Positions 1 through 8,626 of a DNA stretch of 64,000 nt are shown here, one piece after another. The notes beneath the pieces are model-generated. The model was not told the DNA's origin. It searched no databases and worked only from the letters and a program-made list of their open reading frames with translations. The stretch is from Nitrospira sp. (GTDB taxonomy: Bacteria > Nitrospirota > Nitrospiria > Nitrospirales > Nitrospiraceae). Positions within the stretch are counted from its first letter, which is position 1; every line of letters begins with the position of its first letter. The stretch is from positions 1-64,000 of the forward strand of contig JADJXO010000011.1 of assembly GCA_016715825.1 (NCBI GenBank), read 5' to 3'. Position numbers and translations under genes: made by a program.

Positions 1-1202
1 GCATTCATTTCGAGAAACCTCGCGTGGACCTGGAGGCGTTTCGTGGCCGGGTGCAGACGATCATCGGCAAACTCACAAAGGGTGTGCGGACACTGGCCGG
101 CAGCCGGAAGGTCGACGTCATCCAGGCACGGGCTAGGTTCAAGGATGCGACGACCCTTCAGCTCTCCGGCTCCAACGCACCAGGTGAACTCTCGTTCGCT
201 CATGCCATCCTCGCAACCGGCTCGCAACCGACTATCCCGAAATCGCTGAAGCTCAACGATCCACGCGTCATGGATTCCACGAGTGCACTTCAGTTGGAGG
301 AGATTCCCCCGCGCCTGCTCGTCGTCGGCGGAGGCTATATCGGCCTCGAGTTAGGCACGGTCTATCAGGCCCTCGGCTCTAAAGTCACCGTGGTCGAGGC
401 ATTGCCGCGCCTATTGAACAGCGTCGATGCCGATCTTGTGCGACCGCTCAATCAGCGGATGCAGCGCCGCTTCAAAGCCATCAAACTGAACACCACCGTG
501 GAACAACTTGAGCCACGGGAAGACGGTCTGGTTGCGACCTTCACAGACTCTCAAGGAACCAGCACCGAGACCTTCGATCGCGTGCTTGTTGCCGTGGGCC
601 GTAAACCGAACACCGGCCAACTTGGGCTGGAACACACTAAGATCGCGCTCACACCAAACGGCTTCATCCAAGTTGATCGGCAGATGCGCACGGCCGAACC
701 GACGATCTTTGCCATCGGGGATGTCGTAGGCGAACCGATGCTCGCACACAAAGCCTCACATGAAGGGTTGGTCGCTGCTCGCGTCATCGCTGGAAAACAA
801 ACCGCCTTCGATGCCGCGGCAATCCCAGCCGTCGTCTTCACTGATCCTGAAATCGCCTGGTGCGGATTGACCGAAGAATCGGCCAAGGCCTCGGGACAAG
901 CGGTCAAAGTTACACGATTCCCTTGGGCTGCCTCAGGACGCGCGACGACATTAGGCCGCAATGAAGGCCTCACCAAGCTTGTGCTCGATCCAGAATCCAG
1001 TCGCGTCCTCGGGATGGGACTGTGCGGCATCGGCGCAGGTGAGTTGATCGCCGAAGGTGTCCTCGCTATAGAGATGGGCGCGGTCGCCGAGGACCTCGCG
1101 GCCTCCATCCATCCACATCCGACGTTGAGCGAAACAGTCATGGAAGCAGCTGAGTCGTTTCACGGTTCGCCCACGCACCTCTTCATCCCCAAGCGGTCAT
1201 AA
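1..1202 (+). CDS. lpdA: Dihydrolipoyl dehydrogenase (E3), 5' end outside the window
   Basis: E3 flavoprotein that reoxidises dihydrolipoamide on 2-oxoacid dehydrogenase or glycine-cleavage complexes using NAD+. The frame is already open at base 3, so the start and the N-terminal FAD-binding/redox-disulfide part lie to the left. Visible: a second dinucleotide-binding fold (VVGGGYIGLE), the FAD-domain return motif (FAIGDVV), and the C-terminal dimerisation domain with HPHPTLSE, which carries the catalytic His-Glu pair. The next gene, a lipoate ligase, starts one base after the stop, which supports lipoate-linked function over a mercuric or glutathione reductase. Confidence 0.9.
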   Translation, partial: IHFEKPRVDLEAFRGRVQTIIGKLTKGVRTLAGSRKVDVIQARARFKDATTLQLSGSNAPGELSFAHAILATGSQPTIPKSLKLNDPRVMDSTSALQLEEIPPRLLVVGGGYIGLELGTVYQALGSKVTVVEALPRLLNSVDADLVRPLNQRMQRRFKAIKLNTTVEQLEPREDGLVATFTDSQGTSTETFDRVLVAVGRKPNTGQLGLEHTKIALTPNGFIQVDRQMRTAEPTIFAIGDVVGEPMLAHKASHEGLVAARVIAGKQTAFDAAAIPAVVFTDPEIAWCGLTEESAKASGQAVKVTRFPWAASGRATTLGRNEGLTKLVLDPESSRVLGMGLCGIGAGELIAEGVLAIEMGAVAEDLAASIHPHPTLSETVMEAAESFHGSPTHLFIPKRS

Positions 1203-1203
1203 G

Positions 1204-1923
1204 GTGTCGACGCTCCGCTTGCTCGATCTGACCCTTCCCCTTCCAGTCGAAAATATTGCGCTCGATGAAGTCTTACTGGAGGAACTGGATGAGCGGGGTG
1301 GAAACCCCGTGCTTCGCTTTTGGGAAAGCGACCGTCTCTTCGTCGTGTTAGGCCGCGCTTCTCGCGCGGCCGATGATGTCGACCTGGCGACCTGCCTCGA
1401 AGACGGCCTGCCTCTCCTTCGACGCGCGAGCGGCGGAGGAACCGTCTTGCAGGGACCAGGTTGCCTCTCGTATGCCTTGGTGTTGCCGCTGGATTGGCAT
1501 CCAGACCTTGCGAATATTCGCACCACCAATCGACTGATTCTGGAGCGGATGGCGGCGGCACTTCGTCGGTGGGAGCCGACCACAGCCTTCCTGGGTATCA
1601 GTGACCTCGCAATCGGCGACAGGAAAATTTCCGGCAATGCGCAGCGACGAACCGGAAAATCGCTGCTCTTTCACGGAACGATTCTGCACGGCATGGGTGC
1701 CGATCTCATCGCACGCTACCTCAAGCACCCATCGCGACAACCGGAGTACCGATCAGACCGACCTCACCAAGCGTTTCTTGGGACGATCAACGCTCCACCG
1801 CAGGCGATCAAACAAGCCATTGCTGCTACGTGGAACGCGGAACCCATGGACGCCGGCTTACCTGTAATCTCCATGTCTCAGTCCATCGCGACTATTCTTT
1901 CACGAAGCCCTGAGGAACCGTAA
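1204..1923 (+). CDS. Lipoate-protein ligase A family protein
   Basis: 239 aa, GTG start immediately after the E3 gene, so probably co-transcribed and translationally coupled. It belongs to the biotin/lipoate ligase (BPL_LplA_LipB) fold: the motif RRASGGGTVLQGPG matches the lipoate/ATP-binding loop, and DRKISGNAQRR contains the conserved lysine of lipoate/octanoate transferases. It should attach lipoate, or move an octanoyl or lipoyl group, onto E2 or GcvH proteins. Ligase versus LipM-type octanoyltransferase cannot be told apart by eye. Confidence 0.82.
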   Translation: MSTLRLLDLTLPLPVENIALDEVLLEELDERGGNPVLRFWESDRLFVVLGRASRAADDVDLATCLEDGLPLLRRASGGGTVLQGPGCLSYALVLPLDWHPDLANIRTTNRLILERMAAALRRWEPTTAFLGISDLAIGDRKISGNAQRRTGKSLLFHGTILHGMGADLIARYLKHPSRQPEYRSDRPHQAFLGTINAPPQAIKQAIAATWNAEPMDAGLPVISMSQSIATILSRSPEEP

Positions 1924-2058
1924 GACAAGACGAGAGAACATTCTGATCTTTCAACGTGATCCTAGCCCTGTCGATTTTTGTAACCTCCGACGACTATGGT
2001 ATGTCTTGAAACGGTAGAAGGGCGGCCACTCATCGAGATCTCAGGACTGCCAAACCTT

Positions 2059-2085
2059 CGTGAAGCGTGAAACGTGAAGCGTATC
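2059..2085. repeat. Left copy of a direct repeat flanking the BNR gene
   Basis: The segment is built from GTGAAGCGT/GTGAAACGT units and ends in GTATC. The same string recurs right after the BNR gene at 3333-3366, with seven extra bases inside it. Confidence 0.6.
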
Positions 2086-2150
2086 TCGACCAAGCTCAAA
2101 GCTAGTCTTCTTGATTGCGCGATAGGAGCACTGAAGATAAGGAGAACCCC

Positions 2151-3332
2151 ATGAGCACCATACGGCTATTGGTCGGAACAAGAAAGGGTGCGTTCATCCT
2201 GACATCGGACGGCAAGCGGAAACGATGGAAGGTTGATGGTCCTCACTTCGGTGGATGGGAGCTCTACCACCTCAAAGGCTCGCCTGTCGATCCAGATCGG
2301 ATTTACGCCTCGCAAACAAGTAGTTGGTTCGGCCAGGTCATCCAGCGATCGGATGACGGCGGCAAGACCTGGAATCCTCCTGGGACAAAACCGGAAGACC
2401 TCATGGGACCGGACGGCATGCCGAAGGGTGAAAGCAATATGTTTGCGTACGACAGCTCCTCTGATACGGGCCGGCCACTCACGACACACCAGCATTACGA
2501 TGGCTCGCAGCGTCCGTGGGAATTCAAGCGGGTGTGGCACCTTGAACCGTCACTGACCGATCCGGATACGGTCTATGCCGGTGTGGAAGACGCGGCGATC
2601 TTCAAATCCACCGACGGCGGAAAGACCTGGCAGGAGTTGGCCGGACTGCGGAGCGTAAAAGGACAACTGTGGCAACCAGGCGCAGGCGGGATGTGCCTGC
2701 ATACCATCTTGTTGAACACCGGACAGCCGGACCGCATGTTCGTCGCCATCTCGGCTGCCGGTACGTTCCGCAGCGATGATGCCGGGCAGACCTGGCGGCC
2801 CACCAACAAGGGACTCCTGTCGAAGTACGAGTTGCCCGATCCGGATGCGGACGTCGGTCACTGCGTGCATTCTATCGCGATGCACCCATCACGCCCGAAT
2901 GTGCTGTTCATGCAGAAACATTGGGATGTCCTGCGGAGCGACAATGGTGGAGAATCGTGGAATGAAATCAGCGGCAACCTGCCGAGTGATTTCGGATTTC
3001 CCATCGCCGTGCATGCGCATGAACCGAACACGGTCTATGTCGTTCCGATCAAGAGTGACTCCGAACACTATCCGCCTGACGGCAAGTTGCGTGTGTATCG
3101 AAGCCGCACGGGAGGCCATGAGTGGGAACCGCTGACCATAGGCCTTCCGCAAGAGCATTGTTACGTCAACATTCTGCGTGATGCCATGGCCGTCGATCAG
3201 CTCGACCCCTGCGGCATCTATTTCGGGACAACCGGTGGACAGGTCTATGGCTCGGCCGATGGTGAAGACAGTTGGGAACTGATTGTGCGAGATCTGCCGT
3301 CTGTGTTGTCGGTGGAAGTACAAACATTATGA
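2151..3332 (+). CDS. BNR/sialidase-like beta-propeller protein
   Basis: 393 aa from the ATG at 2151, chosen because AAGGAG lies just upstream; the frame is open further left. No signal peptide is visible, so probably cytoplasmic. It has several BNR/Asp-box repeats of the type S-x-D-x-G-x-x-W (SDDGGKTWNPP, STDGGKTWQEL, SDDAGQTWRPT, SDNGGESWNEI), diagnostic of sialidase-like or photosynthesis-assembly-like propellers. Enzymatic activity is not evident; many such proteins are annotated as glycosyl hydrolases only because of the repeats. The following gene is MoaD/ThiS-like, suggesting the two work together. Confidence 0.75.
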   Translation: MSTIRLLVGTRKGAFILTSDGKRKRWKVDGPHFGGWELYHLKGSPVDPDRIYASQTSSWFGQVIQRSDDGGKTWNPPGTKPEDLMGPDGMPKGESNMFAYDSSSDTGRPLTTHQHYDGSQRPWEFKRVWHLEPSLTDPDTVYAGVEDAAIFKSTDGGKTWQELAGLRSVKGQLWQPGAGGMCLHTILLNTGQPDRMFVAISAAGTFRSDDAGQTWRPTNKGLLSKYELPDPDADVGHCVHSIAMHPSRPNVLFMQKHWDVLRSDNGGESWNEISGNLPSDFGFPIAVHAHEPNTVYVVPIKSDSEHYPPDGKLRVYRSRTGGHEWEPLTIGLPQEHCYVNILRDAMAVDQLDPCGIYFGTTGGQVYGSADGEDSWELIVRDLPSVLSVEVQTL

Positions 3333-3366
3333 CGTGAAGCGTGAAACGTCGTTCGTGAAGCGTATC
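3333..3366. repeat. Right copy of the direct repeat flanking the BNR gene
   Basis: CGTGAAGCGTGAAACG at 3333-3348 and CGTGAAGCGTATC from 3354 reproduce the left copy (2059-2085) in the same orientation, interrupted by seven bases. Confidence 0.6.
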
Positions 3367-3441
3367 GGTCAAGGGTTTGAGGTTTCTGCACAGCTTGAAA
3401 CGTTGAACATGAAACTTGTCACTCATCAGCGATGATACGAA

Positions 3442-3738
3442 ATGATACACGTGATTCTTCCTCAACATTTGCGAACCTTGGCGCGGGTGAATGGCGAGGT
3501 CATGCTGGACCTCGTCAGTCCGGCGACTATCGACTCCGTCCTCAATTCATTGGAGGCTCGGCATCCCATGCTCCGAGGAACGATCCGCGATCATGTCACC
3601 AAGCAGCGTCGGCCGTTCATCCGGTTCTTTGCCTGCGAACAGGATTTGTCGCACATCTCAGCGGATACTCCCCTACCAGACACGGTCGTGAACGGAACCG
3701 AACCATTGTTGATCGTGGGAGCCATGGCTGGAGGTTGA
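3442..3738 (+). CDS. MoaD/ThiS-family ubiquitin-like sulfur carrier
   Basis: 98 aa with a MoaD/ThiS-like pattern: short beta-grasp-sized protein, a VILPQHLR start, and a C-terminal Gly-Gly (AMAGG) that in this family is adenylated and thiocarboxylated. It follows the BNR propeller gene by about 110 bp in the same direction. No MoaE or ThiG neighbour is visible, so the sulfur acceptor is unknown; molybdopterin synthesis is possible but unsupported here. Confidence 0.75.
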   Translation: MIHVILPQHLRTLARVNGEVMLDLVSPATIDSVLNSLEARHPMLRGTIRDHVTKQRRPFIRFFACEQDLSHISADTPLPDTVVNGTEPLLIVGAMAGG

Positions 3739-3810
3739 TCGTCGATAGATAAAAGAGATTGGCTCAGGATTCTAGATCGTTATTGAAGTACCAACCACAA
3801 GGAGGCCATC

Positions 3811-4410
3811 ATGCAGTCTATGACGCTTGCTATTGGCACGCTGTGCATCACGTTGAGCATCTCGCCCGTCCTCGCCAAGGAGAAGCAACACGAGAGACCC
3901 ATGGATGAAAAAGCCATGATGGAGCTCTGGAAGCAGGCGGCCACGCCCGGTGAGCCGCACAAGCTGTTTGCCACATTAGCCGGCAGCTGGACCACGACCA
4001 CCAAAGAGTGGATGGAGCCGGGCAAGCCGCCGACGGAATCCATCGGCACGGCGGAAATGAAGATGTTGCTGGATGGACGATTTCTCTATCAGGAATTCAA
4101 CGGCCAGATGATGGGACAGCCGTTTAACGGCATCGGCATCGACGCGTATGACAACATCCGGAAGACATACGTGACGGCATGGATGGACACCATGGGAACC
4201 GGTATCTTTATCATGGAGGGAACGGCGAGTCCTGATAGCAAGACAATCACACTGAAAGGCTCACATCCCGAACCGGGCGGAGGCCAGATGAGCCATCGCG
4301 CCGTCTGGAAGCTGATCGACGCCGATCATCAGACCTTCGTCATGTACGGCGCGCACCACGGGCAGAAAGAAACGAAGATGATGGAGATCACCTATACGCG
4401 ATCGGAATAA
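3811..4410 (+). CDS. Secreted DUF1579-type protein
   Basis: 199 aa, ATG preceded by AAGGAGG. An N-terminal signal peptide ends near residue 22 (SISPVLA). The rest fits the DUF1579 family: a repeated GSW/GTA-containing beta-strand pattern, an LDGRFLYQEFNGQMMG block and a central GIGIDAYDN motif. Family members are small periplasmic or cytoplasmic proteins of unknown function, possibly lipocalin-like. Nothing in the context suggests a specific role. Confidence 0.7.
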   Translation: MQSMTLAIGTLCITLSISPVLAKEKQHERPMDEKAMMELWKQAATPGEPHKLFATLAGSWTTTTKEWMEPGKPPTESIGTAEMKMLLDGRFLYQEFNGQMMGQPFNGIGIDAYDNIRKTYVTAWMDTMGTGIFIMEGTASPDSKTITLKGSHPEPGGGQMSHRAVWKLIDADHQTFVMYGAHHGQKETKMMEITYTRSE

Positions 4411-4421
4411 ATGCGCCCTGC

Positions 4422-4459
4422 TGGGGTGATGGCTGATACACAGCTCATCCATCACCCCA
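4422..4459. terminator. Stem-loop after the DUF1579 gene
   Basis: Perfect 11-bp stem (TGGGGTGATGG / CCATCACCCCA) starting 12 bases after the stop codon. There is no T-run, so it may be a terminator of atypical form or an mRNA 3'-end stabiliser. Confidence 0.45.
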
Positions 4460-4689
4460 TGGCTGCGGTACCAGTGTCCCACCTAGCCCACTCAGTCAGA
4501 TCACCTGTAGGTTCTTGCCTACGGCCCAGAATGAAACACTAGGGATATTTCCAGTAGTACCCTCCTTGCAGATGTGCTAGCGTGAACAAAATCCAAACAA
4601 CTTAGTCTGGAACTGATCGCCCCCTGCGCTCATTCGTCCCGCGACCCTTTCCAGTCTATCCACCAACCCCTTCATAAAGGAGGTCGCTT

Positions 4690-5238
4690 GTGAGACATAC
4701 GACCCTGTTACTTCAGACACTCTCTGGTTGCTGCGCCATTCTTTTTCTGACCGTTGCCTGTGCCTCTGCGGGAGACCACAAGAAAGGAGCATCGCCCATG
4801 ACCGTCTCGAACGGAACACACGTCACGTTGGCATACACCCTTAAGCTGGAAGATCAATCCGTCGTCGATACCAATGTCGGCGGGGAACCGTTGAAAGTCA
4901 CCCAAGGCAGTCATCAGCTCATTTCTGGAGTTGAGAAACAACTGGAAGGCATGGCTGTCGGCGAGAAAAAGCAGTTCACCGTCGCCCCAGCGGAGGGCTA
5001 TGGCGCCGTCGACCCGAACGCGTTCCAGGAGATCGACAAAAAAGCCGTGCCACCGGATTCACACAAGGTAGGAGCACAGCTGGAAGGGAAAACCCCCGAT
5101 GGGCGCAAAGTCTTTCCGCGTATCTCCGAAGTGAAGAACGACACCGTCGTGCTCGACTTCAACCATCCACTCGCCGGCAAGACGCTCCACTTCGACGTGC
5201 AAGTCCTGGATGTCGCGCAAGCGGCATCGACGAAGTGA
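4690..5238 (+). CDS. FKBP-type peptidyl-prolyl isomerase, SlyD-like, with signal peptide
   Basis: 182 aa, GTG start with a strong AAAGGAGG site. An N-terminal hydrophobic leader (residues about 1-26) indicates export. The FKBP region begins near residue 42: LAYTLKLEDQSVVDTN, then GEPLKVTQGSHQLISGVE and the flap-like insert VAPAEGYGAVDPN, as in SlyD/FkpA-type isomerases. It should catalyse prolyl isomerisation and act as a chaperone in the periplasm. A His-rich metal-binding tail like that of SlyD is absent. Confidence 0.85.
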   Translation: MRHTTLLLQTLSGCCAILFLTVACASAGDHKKGASPMTVSNGTHVTLAYTLKLEDQSVVDTNVGGEPLKVTQGSHQLISGVEKQLEGMAVGEKKQFTVAPAEGYGAVDPNAFQEIDKKAVPPDSHKVGAQLEGKTPDGRKVFPRISEVKNDTVVLDFNHPLAGKTLHFDVQVLDVAQAASTK

Positions 5239-5250
5239 TCGGCTCTTCCC

Positions 5251-5277
5251 CGTGCGGGGCGCTAAGCGCCCCGCACG
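5251..5277. terminator. GC-rich hairpin between convergent genes
   Basis: Perfect 12-bp GC-rich stem (CGTGCGGGGCGC / GCGCCCCGCACG) closing a TAA triloop. It sits between the FKBP gene (+) and the CHAT gene (-), so it probably serves as a bidirectional terminator, although neither side has a clear T-run. Confidence 0.5.
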
Positions 5278-5354
5278 CAAACCCAGCATAATGCACATGG
5301 GCTCGACCGATCCGAGAGAATATCCCCACCAGCCCACTCCAGGGCTCCTCAAGC

Positions 5355-8300
5355 CTACTGTTCACAGGCTGGTTTCTTCTGTGATTTGGCAACAAGTGTC
5401 GCGGTAGCTTGGCCATAATGTTGATAGGCTCCCCACGTAGATCCCCTTGTGATAATCGCCTCTCTGGCCTTCGATAAAGAGATCCCTAACTCATCACCGA
5501 ACAGCGCTTCCGTGTAGAACACCCTGGCAAACTCCAAGGCTGCGGCATCGTCCACGGGCCAACCGGTGCCTATGTAGTTCTGAACACCTCGCTCGAAAAA
5601 CGCCTGGGCCAGCCCGGCAAGGTTGCGATTGGACTCCTGCAGCGTAAAGGGTGTGCCTGATCGAATGACACCGGAGAAACAGGCGTTCGCAAAGATGAGC
5701 CGTGGCACACGCCTGGCCCGGAAAATCTCTCGGGCCGACAGAATGTTGTCCTTACCGAAGATCCATCCACTCTTCGCCGGATTTTTCTCGTCGAAGTCGC
5801 CATGGCCCGAGTAATGAATCAGGTCGAATTCCTCGCTCAGGATCAAGGCGAGCAGTTCAACCGGATCACATTCATTCGCCCCGATCCGTTGTTCGATCGT
5901 GATGTCCAGACCCTGCTCCTCTTTCATCTCTCGTAAGATCTTCACAACCGCCCGCCCTTCCTCACGCGCACCCGGCAATTGCAGGTCGGCCTCCGGCGCT
6001 GGGTCGGCAATGACGAGGACCCGGAGACGGTTTGGAATGGGCGCAGCAACGAGTCCCGGCGCACCAGACAAGGTGGTCCGAAATTGGCGAGTCGCTTGCC
6101 GCCCCGGTCCGTAGAACACCACCTTCCCATGCCGCTCGAAGGCTGCCATCTCCCAAGGAAAGGCTGCGGTCGATCGGTCGACGATCAGGGTAAGCGGCGT
6201 CATGTCGATCATGTCCTGAAAATCGTCCGGCATGAGATAGCTATGCAGCAACTTCCCATATTTGTGCTGCTCCTCCAGGGTACGTGATTCCTTGAGAAGG
6301 TCAGCCGCCCCGTCCGCGTATGAGGAGTTAACCGTGATTTCCCGAACCGGGATCACCGCTTGTTTGGTGATGGCGGCGAATCGGAACTGATCACGATCCC
6401 GCTCGATTGTCACGCGGCTGCCTTCCATCTGGTCGAACCGTTCCGGTTGCGGTTTCGTCTGGCGATGGGTTCGCTCACGCACCTCTCTTGGAATGACCTT
6501 CAGCTTCAGACCGCCCTCCTGATTCTTGGCGATCCTTTCTAATAGCCCGTGAATCGTCTTGAAGCGGGTCTTGTCCTTCTCAACAATCCGCAGGGTCTCA
6601 AGCTGCCCCTGCCCGTGCCCCTCAAGCCGTCGGAGCGCCGACCCCACTCCTGCCAACATACCGACGATCGCTTGCTCTAGAGACAAATTGCCCTCTCCGG
6701 ATCCGACGACGACCGTCACAAACTCACGCCATCCCAACGCCGTGACACCGTACGTGACGTTGGCAAACAAGAGATCCACGTCTTCACGATTGAACCGCCC
6801 ATACTCCCCCATGCCAGCCAAGATGACCGAATCAGCGGCCAGTGACTTGTGCGTGCTGGGGATGAGAAACACTTCGCCCAGTCCTCCGCCGATGATGCCC
6901 CGCTTGACCGCCTTGGAAATCCAGAAGTCGAGGGCCTCATCTAACGCGCCCACGGCCCGCACCGGCGGCACCGCTCGGTAATGGCCTACCACGACTGCTG
7001 GCGCCTTGATGTCACGAATGTCCCCATGGATCACCTCGACCTTCAGGGCGATGGGCTCCTGTGGCGGAGCTGTTTTCTTGCGTCCTCCAGCAGTCTTCGT
7101 GGTCGCTCCATCGGTCGCAGTCCTGGATCCCGGAGGCGCCTGGACCATGATGGCTTGCCTCAGCAAGGTCTCGGCTCGACGGCGCTCGGCCGCAGTACTT
7201 CGGTCAGCTTTAGTCGCTTCGGCTATCTGCCGAATCTGCTCAGCATCTTGACGGTCCCGAACGGCACGGACTCGAGCAGAGGTCATGGAACGGACAGCTC
7301 GAGCGGCAACCGGCTCTGTACTGAGTGCGCCGGTCTTGCCGGTTCGTAAGATCTCATCGACGGCTTCGAGCACCTGCTCGTGTTTCTGGAGATCACCATG
7401 GATTTCATCGACATAGTACGTCGGCACACCGGGCAACAATCCCAACGCATGGGTGACGCGGCCATCGCCTTTGAAGGTCACGTCAAACTCGAACTGGCCG
7501 GGACCATCAATCCTCACACCGGCCAGAGTTTCTTGATTACAGCCAGCGATGTACGCCATACGGTCAGGGTCGATCGTCACAGCCGCCTCAAGATCCGCAT
7601 GGAACTTCTTGGCCCGCTGCAGGTGCGCATTGACGATGGGATAGCGGCCCCACATGCTGCTCTCATAGAGTTTTTGCTCTGACGCTAGAAGCTTGGTAGG
7701 CGACGGAAGCAATTGATAACTCCCCACGAATCCATTCAAGATCTCAAGGACCTCGTTCAAGTTATGGTGCAGGTCTGCCGCCGCCAATCGGCGTACGAGC
7801 TTGTCTCCGGCCACCATCGCATTGGCAATCGCGTGCGACCCGTAGTTCGGTGTGCCCAGCATGATGAGCCGGCCACCCTGCACCTTCTTCGGCTCCAGCA
7901 TGGCCTTCCAAACCTTGGGATAGAGCCGAATGAAATTCCGTGATACCAAGCCTCCCATCGAATGGGCCACCAGATGAACTGGCTGGTCCTTATACTTCGA
8001 TTCGACCAAGTCTTTGAGCCATTCGGCAGCCTTATCCATATCTTTCCGCCAATCGTATGCAAACGGCTCGACGTTCCAGTAGGCTTTCAGCCACAGCACC
8101 GCCTCTGCATAACTGTCCTTATCGAGCCCGCTGGGTTGCACCCGCAATTGTGAATCCGCTTCCTGCATCCCATCCTTGGTGAGTTGGAGTTTCTCGATGC
8201 CTCCCCAGATCAGTCTAGGAAAACTAACCCAGATGAGGTCATCATCCCCATCCTCCGTGACTGTCAACTCAGACCCCATGATGCCGGGAATGAAGATGAT

Positions 8301-8534
8301 ATTGCCCCGCAGTGGCTCCCGTTTTCGACGAACCACCCGAACCCGCTCCGCCAGCTGCTTGAGCCGGTCAAACTTTTCTTGGCCAAAGTGATCCCGCAAG
8401 GCCTGGTCAGACACCGCTCGTGATTTTCCACCACGTGTGGAGCGGGATAGCTGTGCCTCAAACTCATCCCAATCCATATCGTGGACCCACCGATCCGCAT
8501 CGCTTGATTTGGTCCCTCGCTGCTTTGAGCTCAT
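5355..8534 (-). CDS. Alpha/beta-hydrolase (LCAT-like) - macro-like - CHAT protease fusion
   Basis: 1059 aa, unusually composite. N-terminal third: an LCAT/PGAP1-like alpha/beta hydrolase with FIPGIMGSE (about residue 81) and the nucleophile elbow VAHSMGG (about 190). Middle (about 500-720): a segment resembling the N-terminal macro-like domain of M17 leucyl aminopeptidases (AVVVGHYR..., VILAGMGEYG). C-terminal about 250 residues: a CHAT caspase-like domain with the His motif HYSGHGD (about 905) and the Cys motif ANACFSG (about 950), so the dyad looks intact. CHAT proteins are regulated proteases in prokaryotic conflict and cell-death systems. It precedes no other minus-strand gene and follows the caspase-like gene by 92 bp. 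Domain boundaries are by eye. Confidence 0.82.
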   Translation of the reverse strand: MSSKQRGTKSSDADRWVHDMDWDEFEAQLSRSTRGGKSRAVSDQALRDHFGQEKFDRLKQLAERVRVVRRKREPLRGNIIFIPGIMGSELTVTEDGDDDLIWVSFPRLIWGGIEKLQLTKDGMQEADSQLRVQPSGLDKDSYAEAVLWLKAYWNVEPFAYDWRKDMDKAAEWLKDLVESKYKDQPVHLVAHSMGGLVSRNFIRLYPKVWKAMLEPKKVQGGRLIMLGTPNYGSHAIANAMVAGDKLVRRLAAADLHHNLNEVLEILNGFVGSYQLLPSPTKLLASEQKLYESSMWGRYPIVNAHLQRAKKFHADLEAAVTIDPDRMAYIAGCNQETLAGVRIDGPGQFEFDVTFKGDGRVTHALGLLPGVPTYYVDEIHGDLQKHEQVLEAVDEILRTGKTGALSTEPVAARAVRSMTSARVRAVRDRQDAEQIRQIAEATKADRSTAAERRRAETLLRQAIMVQAPPGSRTATDGATTKTAGGRKKTAPPQEPIALKVEVIHGDIRDIKAPAVVVGHYRAVPPVRAVGALDEALDFWISKAVKRGIIGGGLGEVFLIPSTHKSLAADSVILAGMGEYGRFNREDVDLLFANVTYGVTALGWREFVTVVVGSGEGNLSLEQAIVGMLAGVGSALRRLEGHGQGQLETLRIVEKDKTRFKTIHGLLERIAKNQEGGLKLKVIPREVRERTHRQTKPQPERFDQMEGSRVTIERDRDQFRFAAITKQAVIPVREITVNSSYADGAADLLKESRTLEEQHKYGKLLHSYLMPDDFQDMIDMTPLTLIVDRSTAAFPWEMAAFERHGKVVFYGPGRQATRQFRTTLSGAPGLVAAPIPNRLRVLVIADPAPEADLQLPGAREEGRAVVKILREMKEEQGLDITIEQRIGANECDPVELLALILSEEFDLIHYSGHGDFDEKNPAKSGWIFGKDNILSAREIFRARRVPRLIFANACFSGVIRSGTPFTLQESNRNLAGLAQAFFERGVQNYIGTGWPVDDAAALEFARVFYTEALFGDELGISLSKAREAIITRGSTWGAYQHYGQATATLVAKSQKKPACEQ

Positions 8535-8626
8535 AGGCGAATCCTTTCTGCCAAGAAAACGTGGGTAGTTGGCACGAGACTTCTGCGTGCCCCGGCGGCC
8601 ATCAAGCCGCTGGGCCGCTGGCTGTT

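Noticed and set aside
2041..3420. CRISPR-like repeats (GTGAAGCGT units)
   Set aside because: Only a few short irregular units with no spacers, no cas genes.
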